Assembly (NCBI GenBank): GCA_916048095.2
Contig: OU696582.1
Coordinates: forward strand, 4,122,001-4,186,000
DNA from: Sacculina carcini
Taxonomy: Eukaryota; Arthropoda; Thecostraca; Sacculinidae
Length of the DNA stretch: 64,000 nucleotides
Direction: 5' to 3'
Shown: piece by piece, positions 1-9,565 of the stretch
Position numbering within the stretch: position 1 is the first letter of the stretch
How the letters are laid out: each line of letters begins with the position of its first letter
The notes under the pieces: model-generated
The model's input: the letters and a program-made list of their open reading frames with translations, nothing else
The model's database searches: none
What the model was told of the DNA's origin: nothing
Program-made: the position numbers and the translations under genes

Positions 1-372
1 AAAACTCCCGCAGTAATCACAACAACGACAACGGAAACTCCAACGACTGCAGCCAGCACAACACCATCAATCGTCACTGGCCACAACGCCAGTCTGCCAT
101 ATATTGAGTACGATTGCGACTGCGAACCGGAGTGGCCAACAACTACAGGAAAACTTACCATACATCAGTATGGTCATCATCAGTATGGACATCACCAGTA
201 TGATCCATATTCAGTCGGTCCTCCGGAATATGATCACCTTCATACGAGTGTGCATCCGTATCACTACCCGAACGCGCCTCAGTTGAACCATTATATACCT
301 AGACCGTACAATCCCCACTTACACTATCCGAGTCATCACAGTTCACAACACACGTCTCAGCTGCATAAGTAA
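1..372 (+). CDS. Terminal exon of a His/Tyr/Pro-rich probable secreted host protein (partial)
   Basis: Frame 1 is open from the window edge to a TAA at 370-372 (123 codons), with no start inside, so this is the 3' part of a gene that begins outside the window. The first third is rich in Thr, Ala and Pro, like a mucin linker, and contains an N-glycosylation motif (NAS). A short acidic patch with two Cys (YDCDCEPEW) follows. The rest is dominated by His, Tyr and Pro, including a repeat of the form HQYGH. Such composition is common in extracellular structural or adhesive proteins of invertebrates; that function is inferred. No transposon motif is present, and AATAAA lies about 190 bases downstream. 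No family recognised. The upstream splice site is not visible. Confidence 0.6.
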   Translation, partial: KTPAVITTTTTETPTTAASTTPSIVTGHNASLPYIEYDCDCEPEWPTTTGKLTIHQYGHHQYGHHQYDPYSVGPPEYDHLHTSVHPYHYPNAPQLNHYIPRPYNPHLHYPSHHSSQHTSQLHK

Positions 373-558
373 TTTAGCTCCACAGACAATGAACATACAA
401 ATAATTACGACTAACAAACTTTTTACTGATCGATTTCTTTGCATTTCTTTTCTGATCGATTTCTTTCGCATTGCTATTTAACCCATTAATGACGAGTGGC
501 CGGATTTCCTGTCAATAACTGTATTCACGTGAAGACACACAATATTCAGTGCTAGTGC

Positions 559-564
559 AATAAA
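559..564 (+). terminator. Polyadenylation signal AATAAA downstream of the host exon
   Basis: An exact AATAAA lies 187 bases after the TAA of the open reading frame at 1-372, a normal 3' UTR distance in animals, followed by a T/G-rich stretch (about 566-605). It supports reading 1-372 as a terminal exon. Confidence 0.45.
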
Positions 565-572
565 CACCTTTT

Positions 573-1140
573 GGTCGAATGCATATATGCTTAGCTTGTT
601 AGTCCCTCATATGTTGCTATGATTCACGCCGCTGTATTTATTACACTTGAAGAGATGTCAGAGCGTTGCTAAGCATGTTTCCATCACGCAACAAACGATG
701 GCATTTGCTACTGAATTATCCAATTACTCAGACTAGTATCTAATATAATTTTTGTAGGGAACAAGCCGAGCAAAGCAGTAGTTCAGATGTATTTCAGATT
801 AAAATATGCGAATGTCACGAAAATACAGATCGATTCACAAGGGCACTCTCACGCGCAAAACTCTCTAACACACATAACTCTCTCGCACTCAGAACACCAC
901 TTAATCCGCTCACTGCACCAGACACACAGTCGAAAAACAACACACCGCCACACGCCGCCGCAAGCACGGCCTCTTCAGTGCCGAGTCGCGGCTCGCCCCA
1001 GCGCCGCTCCTCCGACTCGGCGGCAGCATATTGTTCAAACACCCACATACGCGCACATGCAAAAAAACGCACTCGCATGTCCACATATTAATCAAACACC
1101 GCGCAGAACTGAAAATCGGCAAATACTAAACACATACAGA

Positions 1141-1142
<2 letters not shown>
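573..1142. other. Intergenic, no gene recognised
   Basis: Mostly AT-rich sequence followed by a CA-rich, locally GC-rich patch (about 840-1090). Reading frames here are low-complexity His/Thr/Arg strings and look like by-products of simple repeats. Nothing supportable is seen. Confidence 0.5.
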
Positions 1143-1175
<33 letters not shown>

Positions 1176-1214
1176 ATACATATATACATACACACACACA
1201 CAACGTACAATATT
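1143..1214. repeat. (CA)n microsatellite
   Basis: Near-continuous CA dinucleotides interrupted by a short TACATATA block. It generates the His/Thr-rich plus-strand and Cys/Val-rich minus-strand reading frames around it, which are not genes. Confidence 0.85.
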
Positions 1215-2105
1215 ATTCCACAATAACCTATTAACAAAACTATATATAAACTATCATAAAATTGTTGAACATTTTGACTTATAACTAGAGGAAATTTGCT
1301 GGCAGAATTTTCTGCCGCTCGGAACTCAGATGAGCAATTATTCAACCCAGAGCTTTACATGCTTACAATTCTGCTATTGATCAGTATACTTCTATATATA
1401 AAATAATGTGGTCTTGGCATACATCACTGATAGTAAAGTAAGAGCCCTCTTATCAGGCATCCGAGTATCGGGCACCTTCAAATATCCGGCACATTTTCCC
1501 CGAGTTGGTACTCTGAACTGATCCACACCATTGAAACCACTAAGTTGAAAATTATGTGGAAAACCACTGTCTAATCAAAGCTCATTATCTGATGAATGTC
1601 TGACACTACTGGGTTGAAAAACGCTGAAATACAGGTGGACATATTGTCCACACGTTGTTCTGATGCGGTATTGAGAAGTGAACCTATTGACCACACCTTT
1701 AGCCCCACTCAAAGGTCTTTGTACGGCTCTGAATATTTGCTTGCACGAGCGAACATATCAGCTAAATGTGTTCTATGAGAATCTGGGGAGGGTGTGGGGA
1801 CAATTTGTTCAGAGGACAATATTGTACTAGATCGCCACCAGAGCGCATTGCTGCGCGCCTCTCGTGGCCCATTGCATGTGTTAACTCAGTGACTCAGTCA
1901 CGCGTGTGCGCTGTTAATCGTCTTAGGCATTCATCATGCCTAAACTTGTAGAAAACAGGTAGAGCGTTGTGCTTACACTTCAGCAGAAGATGGACATTTG
2001 TCAGCGATTAGAGAGAGGTGAAATTGTGGTGTTCGTATAACCACAAGATGCGCAGCGCACACAATACCAGCTACACTCACTGACTGTATTTCATAATCCA
2101 ACGAC
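1215..2105. other. Intergenic; possible decayed DNA-transposon end near 1.45 kb
   Basis: No coding signal. Around 1,450-1,500 there are two similar short blocks (GTATCGGGCACCTTCAAA and ATATCCGGCAC) of the kind seen in pogo/Tigger terminal repeats, and a Tigger-like transposase relic starts about 1 kb downstream. The matching right end was not found, so this is only a hint. Confidence 0.25.
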
Positions 2106-2350
2106 TTACAAACACACACACACACACGCACAGACACAGACACAGACACGATGACATAAACACGCACAACGCACACACGCATACACGACACACATACAAG
2201 CACGTGCACACAGACGGACACATAACACACAGACACGCACGCACATGCACGCACAGTTAAGCGAATACACACATGGACTAACACACGGGTATAGACACAA
2301 AACAATACACAGAACGCGCAATGACGCACACGCACACAGTGAAGTACACA
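2106..2350. repeat. CA/ACGC-rich low-complexity repeat
   Basis: Imperfect CA, GCAC and GACA repeats. Minus-strand frames are Val/Cys/Arg strings typical of (TG)n and are not considered coding. Confidence 0.75.
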
Positions 2351-2449
2351 ATACAATGAAACGCCAATCAAGCAATCAAGCAATTCGCCTCTGTAAGAAA
2401 TCAGACATCAACTAATGGCGGAATATGATGTGGGTTCATCAACTATAAC

Positions 2450-3567
2450 AATAAATCCCAAACAAATAAGTTGCGGGATTACATGAAAGCCACTGTAGGC
2501 AGCGAAAAATCGTCACACACTGCAGTATCATCATGATGAAATGGTGGACAAAGTGATATACGAGTGGTTCAGCTTGAAAAGATCGGAAGGAGAAACAATT
2601 ACAGGCACAATGCTACAAGAGAAAGGTTGTGATTTAGCTAGAAGGATGGGCGAGGAAGGGGCATGTCAGTTCTCTGATGGCTGGCTTTACATGCTCAAGT
2701 TTCGTCACGGCATAAAGAAGCTGGACATCTCTGGAGAATCAAAATCTGCCAACTTACCCTCGGCTGAAGCGTTTGTCGACAGGTGAGAATAATCCTTAAT
2801 CATAAAGTTGATAGCTATCTCCTAGTTTGTCAAAATCATTTTATTATTGATATTGCACTGGGAGATTCACAGCTACACCTACGATATGTGAAGCCGTTCT
2901 ACGCATACGAGAACTAGAGAGAGAGGGAGGGATAGAAAGCCTACATAATTTATTTATATAATCCTCATTCTGTTTTCATTTCCAATAAGTTCCAAGATGG
3001 TTGAGGAAAATAACCTGACATCTGAGCAGATTTACAACGCCGACGAGACTGGACTGTTCTAACGCTGTCTGCCAAGAGCCACACTTGCAAGCGAGTCGGA
3101 GGGAGACGTGAGAGGGTTCAAACAGAGCAAGGACAGGCTGACAGTTCTAAGCTGCGTCAACATAGCTGGTACACACAGAGTCAAGTTATGTGTGTTTGGC
3201 AAGCACAAGAAACCGCGCTGTTTTAAGAACGTGAATTCAAGAACCGTTTTAAGAGCCTGTCTGTTGATTATCGTAACCAAAGAAGTGCTTGGATGACTGC
3301 ATAAATTTTCCTTGACTGGTTCAAGCAGTGATTTTTGCCATCTGTCATGAAAAATCTGAAGAAAAATGGTCTCCCAGATGACAGTGAGTTAGTTTTATTA
3401 TTGGATAATTGTAGAGCTCATCCGCCAGAACAGGAACTTGTTGTGGGAAATATTTGTGGGAAATATTTTAAAATATTCAAATCATGCATCAGGGAGTCAT
3501 TCCAAATTTTAAGATTGACTATCGTAAGAGTTTCCATCGCAAAATTGTCAATTATTAGGACGGAACA
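2450..3567 (+). pseudogene. pogo/Tigger (jerky-like) transposase relic with one intron
   Basis: The first part (2,541-2,782) is a CENP-B-type DNA-binding region (YEWF, then a stretch ending AEAFVDR). A canonical donor CAG|GTGAGA at 2,783 and an acceptor after a T-rich tract ending at 2,989 allow the frame to continue into the DDE domain. There QIYNADETGL carries the first catalytic Asp, followed at once by a TAA where Trp is usual, and GKHKKPRCF is clear. Further stops and a frameshift come next, then LLLDNCRAHP (second Asp). The last block, MHQGVIPNFK near 3,485, has His where the family has the third Asp (MDQGVI). The gene is dead. A Tigger-type element is more likely than a domesticated jerky gene. 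Confidence 0.8.
2783..2989 (+). other. Probable intron in the pogo-type transposase relic
   Basis: GT-AG interval of 207 bases between two recognisable transposase segments; joining the flanks keeps the reading frame. The donor CAG|GTGAGA is strong, and the acceptor has a T/C-rich tract ending AATAAG. The interval is AT-rich and has no domain similarity. Confidence 0.5.
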
Positions 3568-3597
3568 ATCCCCGAGTTCTAAAAAACAGTTCAATGT

Positions 3598-4160
3598 TCA
3601 GGATGCTATATGCATGGCTTTACTTGCTTGGCTAGACGTTTGTGGCGTTTGGGTAGCCACATCACCTACGCTACTCACATCTGTAAACAGGCCCACCTTG
3701 GCGTCTGAATCCTGGTGTCGCACCAATGTGGCGTTACACAACAGGTCTTTGGCGTCTTCAAAAGCGGTTGATGCAGCGGTGTTCCTAACCAGCGGGGTTT
3801 TGGATTTGCGTCGACAGTCAGTCAGCAGGTTGTACAAATGTTGTAGAATGCTTGTTGGGTTGGGCAGGAAACGGGCATAAAAATTCAACATCCCCGTAGA
3901 TCGCAATGGATTATCGGCTTGGGAAAATTTTTCACGGCTTCCACTTTCTCTTTGATGGGATAGATGCCGTCGGCAGAAATTTCATGACCGAAGAATTGCA
4001 GTTTGCTAGCACCAAAAACACATTTTTGAGTGTTTATGCGTATGCCATAGTGGCTCAGACGTCGAAAAATTTATTTGAGGTGTTGTTCATGTTCTTCCCG
4101 CGAAGTGCTTGCAACGAGAACGTCATGTGTTTTGCTTCCCATTGCGAGGGTGTTGGTCAC
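3598..4160 (-). pseudogene. Gypsy reverse transcriptase/RNase H fragment
   Basis: Minus-strand reading gives a thumb/connection region (LVASTSREEHEQHL, then QKCVFG and LQFFGHEISADGI). After a frameshift comes the NFYARFLPN block, and then the RNase H start, where the usual TDAS is TDVS. It is a short piece of a Ty3/Gypsy pol, without LTRs, protease or integrase, wedged between the Tigger relic and the BEL/Pao relic. Its upstream end abuts the BEL protease in opposite orientation, so one of the two was inserted into or truncated by the other. Confidence 0.7.
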
Positions 4161-7100
4161 GGGTGAGCGTGGCTCTGTGCAGGCTACTCTCTTGTTTGAC
4201 AGCGGTTCCAATCGGTCATATGTTTCAAAGAATTTGATTGATAAGTTGGGCTCAAATGCGACTTGTGTTGGAACTCAGAATCTCAGGTACACTTCCTTTG
4301 GACACCAGTGCTCAAAACAGTCCGCCGGTGGTGTGTTCAACATTATCGTGGAAGGTACCTCTTCTGAGTATTCGTTGTCTAAAATATAACTGTGTTTTGT
4401 ATCCCTCAGATCTGTGCGCCATTGTATCAGCCATTTGTGAAGGCTGATGTTATGGAACAGTACAGATCACTGAATTTGGCTGACTCAGATATTGGATGTG
4501 GAAGAGTTGACCAGGTGGATATTATCATTGGTCTAGACAGTTTTTGGCAGCTGATGAACACTGAGACCTACAGTGCTGGTGATGGCCTCGTGGCGCAGGA
4601 GTCCTGCTTCGGATGGGTGCTATCTGGAGCGGTGGCTGGTGATGTATCATCTTCCACTAGTTGTCAACTTTTGACAGTCGATCTTGAGTCATCTCTAAAG
4701 AGATTCTGGTCTTTGGAGGATGTTGGTATTGTGGATAATTGTAATATAGATGAACATCATGTGCTTAAATCTTTCAATGATAGCATCAGCTGCACTGAAT
4801 CTGGGCGTTATGAAGTACACTTACCGTGGAAAACTGGTGCTAGTCTTCCTGTCTTGGAAGATAATTTTGAGTGTACTAAACGTCGTTTGTCTTCTCTAGA
4901 AAGGAAACTTTCTACTGATCCGTCTTTGCAGCAATCGTATTGTGAGGTGTTCCAGGACATGGAGGATTCAGGTGTTATTGAGGAGATTTCTGCGGACATG
5001 GTGCCCTTGGCTAATCGTGTGTATTACTTGCCACATCGTCCGGTGGTCAAGGAGTCCAGCTCGTCTACAAGGATAGGGCCTGTATTCGATGCCTCAGCCA
5101 AAAGTAAAAGTGATGTTTCTTTGAATGATTGTCTGAGTTGTGGGCCTAGTTTTTTGCCAAATTTGTTGGATGTCATCATAAGATTTCGCAGGTGGCCATT
5201 TGCAGTTAGTGGAGATAATTCTAAGGCGTTCTTGCAGATTCAGCTGCATGAATCAGAGAGAAATATACATCGATTTTTGCTGTCAGATGGAGGTAAACTG
5301 AGTGTGATGCGTTTTTGTCGCGTAACCTTCGGTATCAACTGCAGTCCATTTCTATTATGTGCGACAATTAAATATCATTTGAGAATGATGGCTCCCTCTC
5401 GTACCGTAAGTGAGCTTTCTGGAAATCTGTACATGGACGCTTTCTTGTCTGGAGCAGACACGGCTGATGACGCAGCCAATTTGTTTTTTGAAACCAAGTG
5501 TTCTGGATAAGACCAAAATGTCACTGGTAAAGTGTCGTTCAAATAGTCAGACTCTTTCGAACACCCTTCCTTCAAACTCATCGGGCAGTGAGGATGATTT
5601 TTCGAATGTGTTAGGAATGGGTTGGAACCCCCAGATAGACATGTTTTCAATTTGTTGTACTACTCTACCATCGTTTGATATTATTTCGAAACGTGTTGTG
5701 TTGAGTTGTATCGCTAGTATTTTTGATCCGGTTGGATTTGTTGCGCCTTTTAAGTTGATGCCCAAATGTCTGTTTCAGCAGCTGTGACGTGAAGGTAGCG
5801 GATGGGACGATCCAATCACTGATGAGATTTCCACTACGTTCATGCGATGGCTGAATGGTTTGTGTACCTTGCGGAAACTTCGTATTCCTCGTTGTTACTT
5901 TCCTTCTGAGGGCAAGTGGAGAGATTTGGAAGAAAAAATTGAGATTCATAGTTTTGGCGACGCCTGCCTTACTAGTTATAGAGCCGTCCTGTATTCCCGA
6001 ATTGTTCAGACAGATGGTAGAGTGATGGTAGCTTTTGTGGCATTCAAGAGCAGAGTGTCTCCGCTCAAGCGTATGACTCTGCCTCGATTGGAACTCATTG
6101 GTAGCTTGTTGGCTGTTCGTCTTGTTGGATATGTGATGCGTGTTATTTGTTTTTCTCGCCTTCCTCTTGTGTATTGCTGGACAGATTCAGCTATAGCCCT
6201 GCATTGGATTCGAAGTGATTCGGGCCGCTGCAAGCCATTCGTCGCTAACCGGGTCTCTAAGATTCAATCGCTGACTGCTCCATCTTCTGGGAGACACTGT
6301 CCCGGTGAGCTGAACCCGGCAGATATTGTTTCCCGAGGTTTTTTTGCCGAAGACCTGGCTCAGGCAGATTATTGGTTTTCTGGCCCCGCTTGGTTAAAGC
6401 AAGATTTCAGTTCCGTTGGCTTGTCTACTTCGGATAACGAGACCGCTTGTGAACTTGAAGTTCAGATGCTTGATGTCTATGTTTTGCAGTCGTGCACCAG
6501 CGTGCCAGTGTTGCCTGTTGAACGCTGGGGAACACTTTCTCGAGCTGTACGCGTTGTTGGTTGGATTTTCAGGTTTATACACAGATGTAAATTTGCCTTG
6601 CGGAGTGTATCCAATGATTCAACATGTGGTAAGCTGCGCGACGCCAAGTTGACTATATTGCGTAATGAGCAGCAATTGGCTTTTTCTGACGAAATCAATC
6701 GTTTGTCGGAAAATAAGCAAATTTTGAAAAGTTCCTGTTTGTGCAAATTACATCCGTTTCTGGATGAGAAACGATTGTTGCGAGTGACTGGTCGCTTGCA
6801 ATATTCGATGAAGTCTTATAGCTGTAAGCATCCGATTATTTTGCTGAAATGTCATGTTTCTATGCTGATTGTGAGGGAGAAACACCTATTGATGGCTCAC
6901 GCCGGTGTGGCGTCGGTAATGACTGCTGTCCGTAGTTTGTACTGGGTTATCGGTCTCCGCCAGCTGACGAAATTCGTCAAGCGTCAGTGTATTCGTTGCC
7001 AACGGTTTGACTCGAAACCACAGGTGGAGGAGATGGCTCCATTTCATCGAAACAGGGTGTGTGAAACAGCGCCGTTCACACATGTAGGAGTGGATCACGC

Positions 7101-7745
7101 CGGACCCCTGTATTGCGCTGACCTTCCCGGAAAAAGAGTATATATTTGTTTGTTCACTTGCTCTGCCATTAGAGCAATTCATCTCGAGTTAGTTTCCACC
7201 CTCTCATTGCGTGATTTTTGTTGGCTTTTCGAAAATTTGTATCTCACCGAGGATTGCCTCGTCGAGTATATTCGGACAATGCTTGTGTGTTCAAAGGTGC
7301 TGCAAATGATGAATCGATTTAGGCGTGTCTGGCATTCTGAATATGTTCGTAACTTACCGTATTCGAAATCTTCTGTGTGTGCCCTTGAGAGTAGATTATC
7401 TGTTGGGTCTGCCGTCCTAGTTCGTGAGGACAATGTTCCACGCCTGAAATGACCCATTGCTGTTGTCGTCAAACTTCGCAAGGGAAATGACGGTCTTGTA
7501 CGATCTGTTGATTTGGAAATGCAGAGTGGATTGTTTACCCGCCCAATTCAGCGTCTGCATAGATTGGAATTATCGAGTGTTGATGTTTATTCCGGACATA
7601 GTTCTCAGCCGGGCGAATCCCGGTGTTCTGAGTCCAATGCGGAATCGGGCGTAGAGAATCGTTCGATGGCGGATAAGAAGTCGGATTATCCCCAGTGTAC
7701 GCGCAGTGGGCGCGTTATCAAGTGTCCAGGTCGTTTCCGAGACTA
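4150..7745 (+). pseudogene. BEL/Pao retrotransposon pol (PR-RT-RNase H-INT), decayed
   Basis: Order and motifs fit BEL/Pao. An aspartic protease (LLFDSGSNRSYV) lies near 4,190. RT follows from about 5,030 (YYLPHRPVVK, GPVFDAS), with the active-site box YMDAF where Pao elements have YVDD, so the second catalytic Asp is lost. The Pao RNase H region has LPRLELIGSLLAVRL, YCWTDSAIALHWI and ELNPADIVSRG. Integrase has a zinc region (LMAHAGVASV, then CIRCQRF) and a core start HVGVDHAGPLY; the second Asp block is degraded. The C-terminal domain near 7,400 has VGSAVLVREDN followed by TGA in place of Trp. There are frameshifts near 4,390, 5,490 and 7,290 and stops near 5,785 and 7,450. Gag and the 5' LTR are missing. 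Confidence 0.85.
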
Positions 7746-8100
7746 ATTCCGGAGTGAGTTCTCTGTCGTCCGTGCTTCATATGTGTGATATTGATGTTTA
7801 TGTGTCTATTGTGCTGTGCATCGTTTTGCGCTTGTGTTCATCAATAGTGTGTTGTGTAAGGTGGAACCTTACACGGTGGGGAGAAGGTCGCTCTTTTTTT
7901 CCATTGTCTTATTTCATTTACATTGTTGTTGATTGGTAGCCTTATAATTTATATATTGTGTGTCGTGCGTATGTTTGAGTTCGACAGACACGCGGCTGGT
8001 GTAGGAAAACTTGTTTTTATGTCGTTGGTTCAGCCGTTTGGAATAAATTGTGTGCAGATAGGTCGTTCCAGGTGTTTGTTTAGGTCGTGTATTTGCCGCG
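7746..8100 (+). other. Probable 3' end region of the BEL/Pao relic
   Basis: Non-coding, T/G-rich. A purine run (GGTGGGGAGAAGG, about 7,875) could be the polypurine tract, followed by a candidate LTR, but no second LTR copy exists in the window to define its limits. Confidence 0.3.
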
Positions 8101-8168
8101 ACAGTAATAGTGCTTGTACTCTTCCCATGCTACTGGATTTGCCTGTAATTAATAATAATAATAATAAT
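8101..8168 (+). mobile_element. LINE 3' tail ending in (TAA)n
   Basis: A 60-base block from GTAATAGTGCTTG to GCCTGTAATT plus (TAA)n is repeated almost exactly at 27,382-27,447. There it follows a LINE RT C-terminal relic. A conserved 3' tail ending in a short tandem repeat is typical of CR1-like and related non-LTR retrotransposons. This copy would be an extreme 5' truncation. Confidence 0.55.
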
Positions 8169-8174
8169 CCAAAT

Positions 8175-8360
8175 ATATGTAACAGAATATACATAATATA
8201 AATATTATTATATAATATTAATTATATAATATTAATTACATAATGTTAATTATATAGTATTAATTATACAATATTAATTATATAATATTAATTATATAGT
8301 ATTAATTATATAGTATTAATTATATAATATTAATTATATAATATTAAGTATATAATAATA
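8175..8360. repeat. AT-rich tandem repeat
   Basis: About a dozen imperfect copies of a 14-16 base unit close to TATAATATTAATTA. No coding potential. Confidence 0.8.
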
Positions 8361-9160
8361 ATCCCATTCATAAAGCCCAGAGGTAGTGTAACAGTGACAA
8401 ATGAAAATTCAGGTCGGAATGACATATCTTGTAATGGCATACAACAAAATCATGGGCAGTGCTTGTGGCGTGTCATGCATAAATTATTTTGCTATCTAAA
8501 TGTGTGCATATTCAAATGTTATATCGTTTTTAGTATTGTTATAACAATTATCAGCGCGCAATATTACAACCAGCAAACACGCACGTTGTATGCGTATGCG
8601 TGCGCATATGTGTATATGTGTATGTGCTGCATGTGTACGCGTATGTACGTGTGTGACATGCATTCTCGAATGTTCCATGTAGGTCAAGTGACGTGTGTCT
8701 GCGTGCGGCATAGCTTGTTCTTACCGAGTTGTTCTTACCGAGTTGTTCGCGTAGGAATGAGTCAGAAACTCGCCTGCCTTCCAGAGATCATAAATTTCTT
8801 TGAATTTACTTGTTGTTGGCTGTCCTATTATATTTTTCGGTATTCTATTCCAAAAATATATACTAGGGAAACAGTATTTCTTTACATCTATTTTGGCTCT
8901 ACTTTTTTAAAGACTTAGAGCATGTAAACGTGTGGAGCTGGTCGGCTGAAACAGGCTGGTATTTTGAATATTTTCATTGCCTGTCATATCTATCTATCTA
9001 TAATAATAAAAACATTATTCTGTGTGTGTGTGTGTGCGTGTGCACCAACGAGTTTTTCACATTTTGGTGATTTTATGCCACGGGTTTGAGGAAAACTGCT
9101 CAACAGAATTTACAGTTATATATATCCACAGATTGTAAATTTTGTCTTCTACAAGATGAT
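8361..9160. other. Non-coding stretch with microsatellites
   Basis: A TG/CG-rich block (about 8,580-8,705) inflates reading frames on both strands. Short (CTAT)n and (TG)n runs lie near 8,990-9,045. The 174-codon plus-strand frame across the region is low-complexity and has no recognisable domain. Confidence 0.45.
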
Positions 9161-9543
9161 CTATTTTTCAAACATGTAGTTGTGGTTTTGAGATGTATTA
9201 GATGAACAAATACAAATGAGGCTGAACAATGCGATGAGATAGAAAACAAACAATAAATGCAATAAAAACGTCACCTGCAAATTCTCATATCTCAACAGCT
9301 CGAACCGCTCCACGCTCGCAACAATAACCGCTCCACGCTCACGCCACACACTCCACCACCGCACTGCCCCATTACTTCTCCTCGCATCCTCTAAGCCCCG
9401 ACCATTGATCACATACATATAATCAGCTAACACACTGGTAGCGCCATCTAACGACAATATACACAAACAACGTGTCTCCTCATCACTCTATACATAAACA
9501 CAAACAGTCATATAAACAAAGCGTCTACACGGAAAAAACCACA
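9161..9543 (-). repeat. Partial 3' LTR of the minus-strand retrotransposon
   Basis: On the minus strand a purine tract (AAGGGGAGG, 9,544-9,552) follows the pol stop and is followed immediately by TGTGGTTTTTTCCG, a normal PPT/LTR junction. The first 38 bases of this LTR recur as an isolated scrap at 32,176-32,213. The far end of the LTR was not located; 9,161 is a nominal limit. Confidence 0.45.
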
Positions 9544-9565
9544 CCTCCCCTTGATCTAAAGATCA

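Noticed and set aside
787..2383. Frames rich in Thr/His or Cys/Val on both strands
   Set aside because: They are produced by CA/TG repeats; no domain and strong compositional bias.
8394..8918. 174-codon plus-strand frame
   Set aside because: Spans a TG/CG microsatellite and AT-rich DNA; no recognisable protein pattern.
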